64,000 nucleotides of DNA. Source: Lepas anatifera (Eukaryota > Arthropoda > Thecostraca > Lepadidae). The number at the start of each line of letters is the position of its first letter. The first letter of the stretch is position 1. Below, in pieces: positions 46,995-58,476 of this stretch. The DNA is taken from the NCBI GenBank assembly GCA_034440635.1, contig JAOTON010001820.1:829001-893000 (forward strand). The letters are read 5' to 3'. The notes below the pieces were generated by a model, which saw nothing but the letters and a program-made list of their open reading frames with translations, was not told where the DNA came from and searched no databases. A program made the position numbers and the translations under genes.

Positions 46995-47457
46995 CTTGAG
47001 TTAGGAGGGGGAGGCTAAAAGGCCCCCTATCTCTGGGAGTGAAGGATCTAGCCGGTAGGTTCGGCCAAACCTTGCCTGTTCCACCTCGCTTGTTCGACTC
47101 AATTGGGTGGAACAAGCCAGAGTCGAAAAAAACGTAACGGGGTGAAAGGTTATGCCACAATGTAACGAGACGGCAGGTGTTGTGGGTAAGCCGAAGTCGA
47201 AAGGCAAAAAAAACGTTACGGGGTTAAAGGTGGGACCGCAAGTTGCTTGTTTTTGGTATCCAAGGTCCAATATTGACTCCGAAGCTGGCTGGTTCTGTTT
47301 GAAGTTGAGAGATGAAGCACCAGAACTTTGCTTATAAACTAAAAATGTGTCGGGGCAAGAAGGAGGTCGACAGCTTTGGGGGGGAGGCAAAAACATAGTT
47401 TTCTGTTAGCTTTTCCGTTGGGGAAATGCCTTTTTTGCCCCGCCGGATCCGCCACTG
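46995..47457 (-). mobile_element. hAT-like element fragment, same family as 8344-9206
   Basis: 47330-47457 matches 9070-9206, including 'TTTGCTTATAAACTAAAAA', 'CTTTTCCGTT' and the terminus GGATCCGCCACTG. No matching left terminus or octamer duplication was found, so the left boundary is a guess. Confidence 0.55.
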
Positions 47458-49019
47458 GTGCTTGGTACGTTTTAGTTCAGCCCTGTGCCAGGAACGGCTT
47501 CGTGGATATGCAATTTGGGCTCGCTTTACGTTGTCATCTCTTCATGAATGCAATACACTTGGTTGAGTCAACGTTGAGAATCAAGCGTGCAACAAGAATC
47601 TGCAACTCTCTGGAATCTGCAGTTCTCCAGAGAGAAAGTTGGGACCATGAGCAAGACGGGCGGAGGGAAAATGCAGGGAGTATAGATACGAAGGCTCGAG
47701 TGGATGTAGCTTCTCAAAGCATGTATGTCACGTGTGTTGCCGTTTTTTGCCTTCGTCTAAAACACCCATTTTAAGACCAATGCCCCTCCCAATTAAATCA
47801 GAAAAAGACACGAAAATTCATGGACAATGTTAATATTATTATGGAACTTGGACATCGAGGCGAGGAAAGAACCAGCGTCCCTTTTTGCACCATCAGTCAT
47901 AATTTCGTTATGACGTGACTCGATTGCTGCGGCCCGTCCTCCAGCTTATCACCCCTAGCTTCACCATTATTGGGCCATAAAACAGAGGGCCAAACAGGAA
48001 GTCGGGGCGGTCACCTGCGCGCTAGAGAAGACGTGTCATCAGGTGGCGGGCAGCCGACTGTGTCGACGCCGCGGTCACCCCGGCGACCTGCGATCCCCCC
48101 GCCGATCCCCGGTGGTTCCGGCCCCAAGACAATGCAGCACCTGCAGTCCGCAACGCATGCGATGTGGTGCTTACGCGAGGCTTGTATTTTTTGTTTGTAT
48201 TATGGTTTTCAGACCCGTCGGAGATAAATGTTTTGAGTCATCATAAAGGGTCGCTTGGAATGAAAAAAAATATAGCTTACCATCCTATTAACTTCCAATT
48301 TGTATCTATTTGGTCAGTTATGATAAGCTCAACATTTGGGCTTTTGGAATAAGACACGACATCCAATGGAATCAAATCGTTTGCTTTTTGTTTTTTTCTT
48401 GGCCATCCTTTTAGAAAACATGAGAAGAGGCTTGTTTGAAGCGATATGAATAATCTTGGTGACGGCTGCCCGCCAATGAGACCTTCCTAGGCAGCCTATT
48501 CATTTTTGTCTGTTCAGAAATGCCCTTACCAATCATACGCGTCGGAATAGGGGCACTCTCCATCAAAATTTGCCACCCCACTTTCCATCCAAAACGTCCC
48601 CGATTTCAGCTATAATGGGAGGAAATTTACGTCACCTCAAATGTTTGCTACCAGTCGGTGCAGAAGGCTGTACTGAGGCCAGATCCGATGAGTTTTTAAT
48701 TCTGAAGGAGAAAGTGTCTGCGTCAGCAGCCGGCTAAATATTGTCTGGTCCCTTGACTCTTTTGCCAGTGGCGACGCTTATGTTAACAAGAACATATTAT
48801 AGAAGGCTAACTCCGGTTGTATTTTTGTCCCCGGCCTGCGGTAATTGTGACTTATTTTGAACCACACGCACACACACTGTGCACACCGCAGAGGTTTTCA
48901 TTAGCTGCACCCTTACGGGACAGTCGTGCCCGCACGTTCCCTTTCACATTCCCCTTTGTATGATACAGCGAGTCTATCTATGACGTCATAGCATAACATA
49001 CATCAGACTGGGTAATACA
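47458..49019. other. Unassigned DNA, GC-rich at 47990-48140
   Basis: I see no supported gene. Confidence 0.4.
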
Positions 49020-49399
49020 ATTTGACCGAAAGCACTGGGGTCAATAACCTTAAAATTGCTAATATGACCTGTGACCTTTGACCTTGATCTTCAGGAGAGG
49101 TGACCTTGACATATCCTCCCGGTTATATGGCGTTATGACGTCACCACTCGGTCTCAAATGCAAGCGAACTGGTCCGACCGCGCGATCGTTGCAATCTCAA
49201 AATGTAGGCCTGATTTTGAAAGCCTATATGACAAAATATTCTGCCGATTTTAAAAATGTTTTCACCAATAGACACCCCGTTAAAACCTCTCAAATTGAGC
49301 TAAGTATAATTTTTTGCTACAAGCGGTTCTCCGGCCACCTTGGAAAAATAGGTGGAGAGGGCCTCCGCCCCCTCCCCCTCCCTCCAATGCGCGTGTTAA
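49020..49399 (-). mobile_element. TTAA-type AGGTCA-rich element, subfamily D, partial copy
   Basis: It ends 'CCAATGCGCGTGTTAA' with TTAA at 49396-49399. The region 49060-49260 matches 60-250 in reverse, including the TGACCTGTGACCTTTGACCT run. The 148-residue frame starting at 49078 runs across it and is not a gene. Confidence 0.65.
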
Positions 49400-49938
49400 G
49401 GAAGATAGAAAACAGAAGGGTGGTTTCCTTCAGGCCTCACCCTGATCCAGCACATCTTTGCACTAACTTTGAACATCAGAGATCGCTTAAACATGAACAG
49501 CCAAAGTCAGATGTCCCTAGGTGATACTTTTCAATCTGTGCGTGTCGTTTATGTGTAATTATTTTGCTGATTTATAACAGCCGTTAAATGTTCCAGTGGC
49601 ATGTGCGTCTCATCAATTTCAATAATTGGAAAACTTTTAATGGAAAATGGATGTTCGATGCGGTCTTCTGTCACTTAAGTCTACTTGTATCGTTTCAGGC
49701 TGTCGTACTTATGGCTTAATCGCTGCCCGGCTTGGAGGCACGGTGTGTTTGGTACCCACTAAAATGAAAGCATGAGGTGTTCTTCTTACAGGCTATGGAT
49801 TTCATATTATTACGCTAAGCATGAATGGTAACTAGCGCTTACCATTCCATTATGAATTTATCTTAAAATGGTAACAATACTTCCAGAATTTCAATAAGTC
49901 TCTTTAGCTGTTAACAGAACCTGTTATGTAAGTAACCA

Positions 49939-50214
49939 ATGAAGCAATGCCTGTATTACTTCATGGGTTACTTTTTAGAGGGCTTGACTGCCTGGGGAGC
50001 TCACACGAATTTAGCCTTCGTCACCAGCTGGGCACAGGGCTGCTTAGTAGTTGATTTGACCTTTTTTGCAATGAAATGTTTTATAAGTACTATTCCTATC
50101 ATTGCATGCACGACTGATCACTTGCAATGCAAAGAGTGGGAAAGATCCAAAGCAGCTGTATGCAAACAACATGAATTGACGTTCTGCAAGAAGTATTCAG
50201 TTTGCGGCAAATAA
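49939..50214 (+). CDS. Small cysteine-rich ORF, possible ShK-like domain
   Basis: A 91-residue frame has an N-terminal part without clear homology, and a C-terminal segment (about residues 57-91) with cysteine and tryptophan spacing C-x6-C-x2-W-x7-C-x7-C-x4-C. This resembles the ShKT fold found in many secreted animal proteins, and in potassium-channel toxins of some lineages. The sixth cysteine of the family is absent because the frame stops right after 'CGK'. The domain start also lacks an obvious splice acceptor. It could be a decayed exon or chance. Confidence 0.2.
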   Translation: MKQCLYYFMGYFLEGLTAWGAHTNLAFVTSWAQGCLVVDLTFFAMKCFISTIPIIACTTDHLQCKEWERSKAAVCKQHELTFCKKYSVCGK

Positions 50215-50399
50215 AACTGCAGAGCTAGAGCCCCTACGTGTGGGAGAATCGTGAATGTCCTGGAATTTTTTCATACATTTTCCAGTCTCACAAGTCATCA
50301 AGGGACTTCTCACGACCACACATTCCGAGCGAGCAACTCCTGCAATGACGGGTTAATTTAGATGCCAAAGTAGAACGTCCCACAAAGGAGAGCAACGAC

Positions 50400-50580
50400 C
50401 GTCCGGCTCAGGTCACCCTCTCACCAGTCAGTTGCCAGGCTACCTACGTCGGGTAAAGTCTTGAGCGCCGGAGCGTCTCAGGGGAATAGATCACAAGCCT
50501 TCATACGCACTGCCACTGCATGTTCCTGAGCAGCGGACCGGAGCCCAACGCTCTACCAACTGAGCTAACGAGATGGCTCA
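50400..50580 (-). mobile_element. tRNA-derived SINE, decayed B box
   Basis: On the minus strand 'CGTTAGCTCAGTTGGTAGAG' followed by CGTTGGGCTC is a near-perfect tRNA 5' half with an A box (TAGCTCAGTTGG, 50556-50567). Where a B box is expected only a weak GGCTTGTGATCTATTCCCC is seen, and no acceptor stem closes. I read it as a SINE or tRNA pseudogene. Confidence 0.5.
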
Positions 50581-50899
50581 GTACCTCAACAAATTCGCTC
50601 ATGCGGGAAACAAGACACTAATCAAAAAAGTTATGTTAAAAGTATATTTAGATTACACTGTTCTCTTATTCCAGGTAAAATATTGTCCTGAAAGCTAAGC
50701 GTTAGAAATATGATGTGCCTGGCCCATCCGGCCTGTTAGTAAAACATCCACCACCTTCCCGGGGCTCCGCCGTGTCGGTGCGGAGTTGTCCGTGGTTTAG
50801 CGTCGGAGTATCACAAGTCGGTGGTTCAGCGGCAGACCTTCGAGGCCGGAGGTGGAGTGTGACCGAGGATGAGCCACGGACAACCCCCCCCACCCCCAC

Positions 50900-50926
50900 C
50901 GTCACGCCGGCACGGACGGCGTGACG
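50900..50926. repeat. GC-rich 10-bp hairpin
   Basis: CGTCACGCCG and CGGCGTGACG are exact complements with a seven-base loop, within a GC-rich patch (50750-50980). Confidence 0.8.
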
Positions 50927-50929
50927 TGA

Positions 50930-52180
50930 CCCTGAGGGCCAGCGCGAGGTCTCCGCAGCTACCGTGGGTGACCAACCGTGAATGAAACAATGTTTTATTG
51001 GATTGTTTGCCGAGTTTTGTGTGATTTTAGTGTCTTGGTTTAGCGATACAGCTCCAGCAATGCTAAGTCGAGCATCGCACTCAACTGTAGTTTTGCTGCT
51101 GTGGGAAATTACTCCTGGCCCTGGACTGGAGCCAGCGGGTCCCATGAGCAGATTGAGCATCAGGTTTCAAAGTTGCAAAAGTCTGGTCCGGCATCATGCA
51201 GAGCTCGAGAATGCATCCAGGATGAAAAGTATTGATGGGAATGCGCCTTTGACATTTGTTGGTCGTGGCAGGTGCTCCTGTTCCCACTAAAGTCATCTGC
51301 ACCTTGCAAATGTTTTCCCAAATAAAACATATTTTGGAGGTCTTACAACCACATCGCCCTCCTGCTCCTACAAAGGCTTCTGGACTTCTCTCGGTTAACA
51401 CCGCATCTTTTTACTTGCCCGGTGGAATGACTCGGTCACCGTCTTCATTAGCTACCAACATCTGTTATTTTTAGCTCTATTTCTGATGAAGCTTTTGCTC
51501 AAAGTTTTTGTCTCTGGTTTGCTGATAATGTCAACGAAAAGTGTCCAGGCAGTTTTCATGGAAAAACTAATAAAAAATTCAAAAAATGAAAAATTATTTT
51601 CAAGATGGTAGGTTGTGCTAGCCTGTGATATCTTGTTTCAGACGATGTGTGCAGCACCACGTAACACAAAATCGAATCTGAAGTAAGTTGCCCAAATGAC
51701 ATAACTATAACACACGGCTAATTTTGGCATTCATAGTGAGGTAGAACCACGGGGCACAAGATAACTGTTTGGTACTAATGGCTAGCCCAGCCAGTAGCAA
51801 CCCCACATTAGACGGCAATTTGGCCGATCTGCCGACATGCCACGTCATCCAAATGAATGGCGTTAATGTGCTCTGGTCCAGTTGGACGCCAGGTCGATTC
51901 CCACAGCCTTGCCACGGGCAAAAGCAGCGGCCAGCTCCGCTAATGCGCCGCAGAACATTTGACCTGTTTGACTTTTGTGGTCAGCCGAAGCGGTGAGATC
52001 TGACAGCTGCCGCGCCGCAAAAAAGGGAAGAGGGATGGGGGGTTGAAGTGGCGGACACGAACACTAAACGACCTCTGTGCATATCTTCAATTATTATGGA
52101 CGAGGATGGATTTCCGCTTGATTGGTTTTCAACTTAATTATCAGCAGATCAGCCTCGCCAATAGCAATGCCTCCATATGG
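50930..52180. other. Unassigned DNA
   Basis: I see no supported feature. Confidence 0.4.
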
Positions 52181-52560
52181 CCGGAGAATCCACTCGCATT
52201 GCCGAGCGCTGTACCGCCGCCTCCAGGACCTCCGCTGCCGCGGTGCACCGTCTCAGACGCGGGTCTACGGCACGTGCCGCCATCTGACCCCTCCCCCACG
52301 CCGCCGCTCTCCACCTGACCCGGCGTCACCCATGAGCGGCCGTGCGCGCCGCCTCGCTCGAGTGTTGCACCGAATGACTTCTTGATGATCGCCGCCACGC
52401 ACCGGAAAAGGTCAAGACACCACCTGCTCGCGCGCCGACCAATCAGAGCGCGAGGCCGCCGGCCGACGGACGCGCCGCCGCGGGGAGGGCGGACCGGCGC
52501 CCCGGGGCTTCTCCGAAGTATGGTGACGAGACCGTTGCCGTGTGGGTTGTGGCAGCAGGT
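52181..52560. promoter_or_regulatory. CpG-rich stretch with CCAAT box, candidate promoter
   Basis: This is one of the most CpG-dense stretches in the window. It contains CCAATCAG (52439-52446) in a CGCG-rich setting. It also produces frames on both strands with no recognised domain. No TATA box or downstream exon is evident. Confidence 0.3.
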
Positions 52561-53365
52561 GCAGGAACCGCACGGTTTGAATGAAATCCGGCCGATTCCA
52601 AGTTTGACGGGGCTTCCGGAATTCTAATTGGGAAGTTCGCGCTACACCACACGATTTATGGCGTCCCTCACTTCATTTATTACCCCTGATGCAAGAAAGG
52701 TTGAAGTACTGCGCTTGATTTAAGCCAATTAGGCAATGAATAACCGAAAACTTTATCATGCTGTTAAATACACAAATATGCAAGAACACAATTCATCACG
52801 GCGTCCATTAACTTTGCTGTCATTTATATCGTGCTTATGGTGTCATTATTGCACCCTTTCCATAGTATGACATCGCTGCATAACTTGTTTGCCAATTATT
52901 AAAAAAATGGAACAATCGATTTTAGACAAGTGCCTAAAGATTCGTTCTCTGACCAAAAAAGGCTAGACAGATATGCTGAATGGTCTGGAAGAGTCCCTTC
53001 TGTACTCGATACGGGTTAAGCGGGGCTGGATGTTTGAAAGCTTTAAAGTCCATCTGGGCGCCAATGAAAGGTAGAGCAAGAAACCTAACACAAATCAAAG
53101 GCTGTCGAGAAAACAAACCAAGTTTCCTCATTTTCTCTTCGGTCAAGTCAGTAATGGGGTCTCTAGTGATCACAAATTCCATGCACTTCTTTGCGTCTAT
53201 ATATTTGGACCGAATACAGACAGGGGAAATGTTTGATGACATTGTAAGCGTTTGTTGATCACAAGCCAAGCGATATATGGTTCGGCCTTGGTAGTTCAAT
53301 ACTTGATCAATACTTGACCTTAGTATGATCTACATCTGTTCAAGCTTGCTACACGATCTAGCTAT
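52561..53365. other. Unassigned DNA
   Basis: A 121-residue minus frame (52934-53299) contains 'KYIDAKKCMEFVITRDPITD' and has protein-like composition, but no family is recognised. Confidence 0.35.
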
Positions 53366-53560
53366 ATGACCCTGGCAGTTAGGGGCCCCAAGGTCCCGAC
53401 CAGGGCTGCCAGGTTTTTTGGCGGAAAAAGGTCAACCCGAGTTAGGAAAAAGGGCCAAAACGGCGCGAAATTTTATTCTTACCAAAATGGCCAAATAAAT
53501 ACCCTAAAAGATATATTTGAGGCAAAAGCGACCCCTAACGGTACCCACAGACTCACAAAA
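53366..53560 (+). mobile_element. Decayed repeat related to 26344-26520
   Basis: It has the CCAGGGCTGCCAGG start, 'GGCGGAAAAAGGTCAACCCG' and a 'TTTGAGGCAAAAGCGACCCC' block matching the other copy in reverse. Confidence 0.5.
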
Positions 53561-53701
53561 AACGACAAAGCACTCATGCATCACTGTTCATCCTCTTGAG
53601 GTCCCCGCTACTGTCACTGGTCCGATTTATTTGCAAATTTGTATGAAGTCATCTTTGGGTCCCAAAGCATCATTTATGTGATCAACATTTTCCGAGGTCA
53701 C

Positions 53702-53736
53702 TGCGCATGCGCAATACCACGGGCACTATAGTGCCC
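53702..53736. repeat. Two adjacent perfect palindromes
   Basis: TGCGCATGCGCA (53702-53713) is followed by GGGCACTATAGTGCCC (53721-53736). The second resembles GGGTACTATAGTACCC at 57993-58008. Confidence 0.85.
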
Positions 53737-53819
53737 AAAGATTTTTTTGAGACATAAAAATATTACATGTATTATTCCCTACTTCCAAAAACCATAGGCT
53801 AATCCACTATTGCTAAACG

Positions 53820-53945
53820 GGGGAGGGGGCACCTACCCAGGGGGCGCCATCCGGATCAAGGGGGCACCATTTTCCGGATCAAGGGGCACCATCAGGTGGG
53901 CGCCAAATCCTATCGATGGGCGCCGATTTTCTCCACCCTGGCGGG
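53820..53945 (+). repeat. Degenerate GGGGGCRCCAT tandem tract
   Basis: Five or six short units of 'GGGGGCGCCATCCGGATCAA' type. Confidence 0.6.
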
Positions 53946-54249
53946 GGAGTTAGCAAGCGACATTTCAGGGTGTGCCATCGACCATTCAGGAGGGGGGGCG
54001 CCGTGACTATTTTAGGGCGCGGAGCTGGACAAGCTCTTTACATTCCTGAAGGCTTCTAGGCTCGAGAGCTTTATCTGAACGTCTATGGTGGCAGGTATGG
54101 AAAATGCCTGCATCCGAATAGCACCCCTCATATTAGAAATAACAATTACACTAGAAACGTCCCTCTGACAAATTTAAACAATAGGTGCTTCAAACTAGGT
54201 TTTAACTGTCTGGTCCTAAGGTATGGTAGACTCAGAATAACTCCCACCC

Positions 54250-54440
54250 TAGGAAAAAAACCAAAACAAAAAAACAAAAAACAAAACAAAACAAAAAAAA
54301 AAAGTTCAACTAACCAACTAACCCTACCTAACCATCCGTTCATATTTGCTAACCAACTAACCCTAACTTAAGGACTACTAACTATACTAACCACGTCTAA
54401 GACTAACAACTAACCAACTCACACCCCTCCCTAACACTCT
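54250..54440. repeat. A-rich run and CTAAC-rich tract
   Basis: A (CAAAA)n-like run at 54255-54303 is followed by ACTAACC-rich sequence to about 54420. The latter looks faintly telomere-like but is irregular. Confidence 0.6.
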
Positions 54441-55102
54441 ATCTGTTCTATTACCCTTCTCTCTTCCTCTATGCGGCGGCTACCCAGCCAGAGAGGGTGC
54501 TGTAACCTCACCTCCTGGTTGCAGGATAAAGACCCGCGGCATCACGTCATGGTGCTTGCGGGTATTTCTAATAACCCAAAATTATTCTTTTTCAATGGAG
54601 GAACTCGAGTAACGTAAGCAAACGGTTATTCGATAACAAGGAACAAAATTCAAAAACTAATCTTTACGCTGGCAAGACTCTTCACGTACCCTTTTAAATC
54701 CTACCTGTGCCCCAAGCTCGGCATCTCTGCCGTAGCAATCCCCTTCCCTCGCAAGTGTTGCTACACTTCGCGACCCATTCCTTGAAATAAGATTCGTCCC
54801 TTTGTTCTGCGACATTAAAGTAAACACCCCTCCCGGAAAATTCTCCCCCACACTTTAGAGGCGGGCAAAGGTGCTTTGCACAGAACGCCTTATAAAAAGC
54901 CCCTTAACTAACTAACTAACTTTTAAAAGCAGGCTTTTGCCCGTTTCCGTCACGCCACTCCGATTGGAGATGTCTGCGATGTCTCAGAACGTTTCATTCG
55001 GGATGAAAACATTGATGCAGTCCATTGGAGATGCCGAAGATCGAGGCAAAGCTACCCAAAATTAGTGTGGAAAATTCCTTTACGTGGGAAAATGGATCAA
55101 GA
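54441..55102. other. Unassigned DNA
   Basis: I see no supported gene; there is a short (CTAA)n run near 54905. Confidence 0.4.
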
Positions 55103-55896
55103 TTAACACGCGCATTGACGGGGGTACCCGGCCCCCTAAGATCTCGAGAACCACGGTAGGTAGCGAAAAAACGGTAAACGGTGTTGGGGTACCCATCCAC
55201 TTCTCCATCGAAAACATTTGAACCATTTTTTTGTCAGGTCACATTTAAGGTCACGGAGGTCAAAACATGCCGTCATAGGGATAACATGTAATTTCAGTTT
55301 TTCGGCCATTACATCTGAACAAGTAAAATAGAGCAAAACGACTTGAACTATATGAATCCTCTCAGCAAGCCGAATCGAATTATATATAATTTGACCTTGC
55401 TAGGTCAAATCAAGGATTTGACCTGACCTGAGGTCAGTTCAGGGTCAAATTATATAAAATGCATATCATTAGAACCGCAAAGCCCAGGCGAGTCTAATGC
55501 AGCTAAAATAAATGCTCTATCACCATCCTTTACTGAGTTATTCCGTAAAAAACATTTTTCCCATGTATTTCCAAGGGAGAGGTCATGCCTCGTACCTGAC
55601 CTTAAGTCATCGATATCAAAAATACCGGAACATATTTTAGAGAACTCGGTGGGGCCATTATGTGATATGAGTTTCAATCGGATAAGTTCACCCTGCTCCG
55701 ACTTATGCTATCTCAAACGTTTTTTGAGGTCGGGTCACTTGACCTGTACTGGTGACCTGACCTGAGACGACCTAACCTTAAAATTTTCACAGAAGTTGTA
55801 AAAATGATTAGGGAAAAGGTATGCAAAGTGCGGCGCTGTCTCCGAAAAACCGAGGGGGGGGCTGGTACCCGCCCTCCCCGTCAATGCGCGTGTTAA
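55103..55896 (-). mobile_element. TTAA-type AGGTCA-rich element, subfamily A, copy 3
   Basis: The bounds are TTAA at 55103-55106 and 55893-55896. It is in the opposite orientation to copies 1 and 2. Here the normally double end is single (TTAACACGCGCATTGACGGG then directly GGTACCC), so the inner repeat with its spacer has been lost. The interior AGGTCA layout is conserved, including AGGTCA/TGACCT runs at 55400-55445 and 55735-55780. Confidence 0.85.
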
Positions 55897-56017
55897 GAGC
55901 AGGAAAAAGAACGTGGTGAAGAAGTCGGTAAGTGTAAGTCCAGCGGGGTCAAACACAGACTGATGATCTCAGGGGGAGGGGCAGCGGGGCCCCAAAATCA
56001 TGGAAAACATATTGGTT

Positions 56018-57040
56018 TTAACCCTCGCCCCACGGGGGCGGCATCGACAACCCCCTCCTAAGGTTTTCCTGGGATAGCAGAAAAACGACGAGGCGCAGCG
56101 CCGCGGTTGAGGGCTCTACCTCTCACTGCATCATTTTCCCATCATCCCTGAAATTTTTTACCCAGGGTCACCCCAGGTCAGGTTACCAGACGAGGTCAAC
56201 CAAGGTCACCTCACTTCAACTTTAGAGCTCTGTAAGAGCTACATTTCGAAGTCGATCAATTTGACACTTCCTACACATCATCACCCCTCCGGGGTCTACA
56301 AGGTGTATATCTGGATTTTTTTATTTCGTGCCCTGAGGTCAGGTCACGAGGTGACCTCTCCCATTGAAAAAACATGGGAAAAGCTGTCTTATGATATAAA
56401 GGTCACAAAAACGATTGGAAATGCTCAGCCTGATCAGAAAAGCGTTCTTGGACACCCTTTCACGGATGCCAGGGGCCATATTTTCCCTTTGACCTCTCCA
56501 AGGTCATCCAAGGTCACCAGGGGTCAAAAATAGTATTTTGACAATAACTAAGCTAGAGCGCTGAAACAAACACCATCGTATTTGTCTTGTCACTGGCTTT
56601 TGTTTGATATACGGCAAGGTCACCGTCTGACCTTTCGTGACCTCAGGTCATATCAGGTCACGGGGTGACCTCTGGAGGTCAAACCACCCACTGGCGGGAG
56701 GTCTTTACGTTCCACATAGCGGAAAAAGGACTGACAATTTCTTATCAAATGTACTTTACCAGACCTCAATAGCTCTCATGACATAAGAATTGTGCCCAGT
56801 TTGCTTAATCATTGCATATTTGAGTGAAAATAACCGATCTTGACCTAATTTGACCTCTGGAGGTCAAACCATTGACCTGAGCACTAAAACATGTGAAGTA
56901 ATTTCTACTGAATTCACGCGAGCTTTCTAGTGCACTTTGCAGATTCGCGCTAACGCCCATATTTTCGGAGTTAGAGGGGGGCCATCGATGCCCCCGGTGG
57001 GGCGAAGGTGGCGCCGGACCCCCGGTTGGGCGCGGGTTAA
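56018..57040 (+). mobile_element. TTAA-type AGGTCA-rich element, subfamily B, copy 2
   Basis: The bounds are TTAA at 56018-56021 and 57037-57040. The left end is single; the right end is double (CGCGCCCAACCGGGGG, spacer, CGCCCCACCGGGGG read inwards). It matches 36933-37979 in reverse over its length. The 90-residue frame at 56261-56533 is open by chance. Confidence 0.85.
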
Positions 57041-57359
57041 GGAAATTGGTGATATTTTGGTGGCTTGGGGGTGCGATGCCTTTTGCCTTCCCCCGCCCCC
57101 ACCCTCTGAATCCGCCCCTGAGGTCCACTCCAAAATAAATAAAAAAGATTCAACGATTGTGGCGATAAACCTACGACAAGAGTGGCAAAACTGTTAGAAC
57201 ACAATCCGTTTCTGATCTTCTATGGCTCCTGGCTAGGCAGGTAGGTGCCTAATATCACGACAAATAAATACTGTGTTTGATAGCTGGCATGAATAGATCA
57301 TCCGGTTAGATTCTGAAACATTGCAGATAGTGAAAACAGAGCTCTTTGTACGGATCTTT

Positions 57360-58010
57360 CTCAAGTGCCAAGTGCCCAAATGTCACTACAGTGACCATAA
57401 AGTCTACGTCAGAACCCACCTTTGGGTACTATAGTATCCCTGCTGTGAAGTGAAAAAGAACCATTGGCCACTATGGTACCCACAGCATCAGGGAAATGGT
57501 TTTTGCCTAAATATTACGTTAAAAAATAATGTAGAATAAACATTAAGACATATCTGCATCACAAGAAAATGAATTCAGCACCTAAAATATCTTATATTTC
57601 GACATATATAATTTCCGTGTGATACACAAGTGCTAAAAGTCCTTTGGGTACTATCATGTAGTACACTCTGATTGAGTGGTCTCCAATCATCAAATAAAAA
57701 AGCCCAGGCGATGATTTTTTGTATACACTTGCAATTATGTATAAGCATCAATTTTACATAGTTTTACGACATAGCATGACACAGTTCACGACCTAAATGA
57801 TTTTTTCTCAAACTACTCACCGCCCTCCCTCGCGCGTCGCCGCCCCGCCATGATGTTACTGCTCGCTGATTCGCGCGCCACGCGCTACCCTTGAAATTTT
57901 TGTGAAGTATGAAAGCCAATTGGTTGTGACGTGACATCTTCTGAGAGAACTGTATCCATAAAATCTAGACATCCAGAGCTGTTTTAGTAGATGGGTACTA
58001 TAGTACCCTA
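57360..58010. mobile_element. Probable repeat with GGGTACTATAGTACCC motifs
   Basis: The motif occurs perfect at 57993-58008 and as variants near 57425, 57475 and 57647. The spacing suggests terminal and subterminal copies of one element, but I could not set ends. Related motifs are at 53702-53736. Confidence 0.4.
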
Positions 58011-58235
58011 AAAACCCCAAGAGGTTTTAACTAATTTTTGACAGTTTGATATTGACTTGAAGCAATATTTTTTTATAGCACACTACCCATTTGGTAGGAA
58101 ATAGGAGCGCCCTTCCAATCCCGCGTGGCCATCAAATAATTGTATCCCGCCATACTCTTGGATCGTATTTTTAACAAAGTTCTGTCCTTCCCTTTCACCG
58201 CTATAACAGTGTTTCTGCTGTTCTGTTCCTTTTTG

Positions 58236-58476
58236 TGTCAGAACATCTTATTCAAGAGCGGGAAAGGCCAAAAGAAGCCATATTTATACAAGGCACAAAG
58301 CAAAAAAAGCGTAAGTGCCAGCTGCTAGAAAATGGGCAAAAAGGCCGGATTCCAGGAAAAGACCAACCGAAAAATATTGCGAGGCCAAACGCAACAAAAA
58401 AGGCCAAATTAAAGATATTTGGCCACAAAATGGCCAACCTGGCAGCCTTGGTCCCAACACACACACACACACACAC
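58236..58476 (+). mobile_element. Decayed DNA-transposon fragment related to 25525-25745
   Basis: It matches the minus strand of 25525-25745 and ends near 'CAACCTGGCAGCCTTGG', the same terminus type as 53366. It is followed by an (AC)n run (58457-58476). The 126-residue frame across it is not a gene. Confidence 0.5.

Noticed and set aside
49078..49524. 148-residue ORF
   Set aside because: It runs through a TTAA-type AGGTCA element and past its end; sister copies are not open.
50400..50580. Functional tRNA gene on the minus strand
   Set aside because: The A-box half is excellent, but the B box and acceptor-stem pairing are missing; a SINE or tRNA relic fits better.
54307..54420. Interstitial telomere repeat (CTAACC-rich)
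   Set aside because: Units are irregular and do not keep a constant hexamer or pentamer; simple low-complexity sequence is enough.
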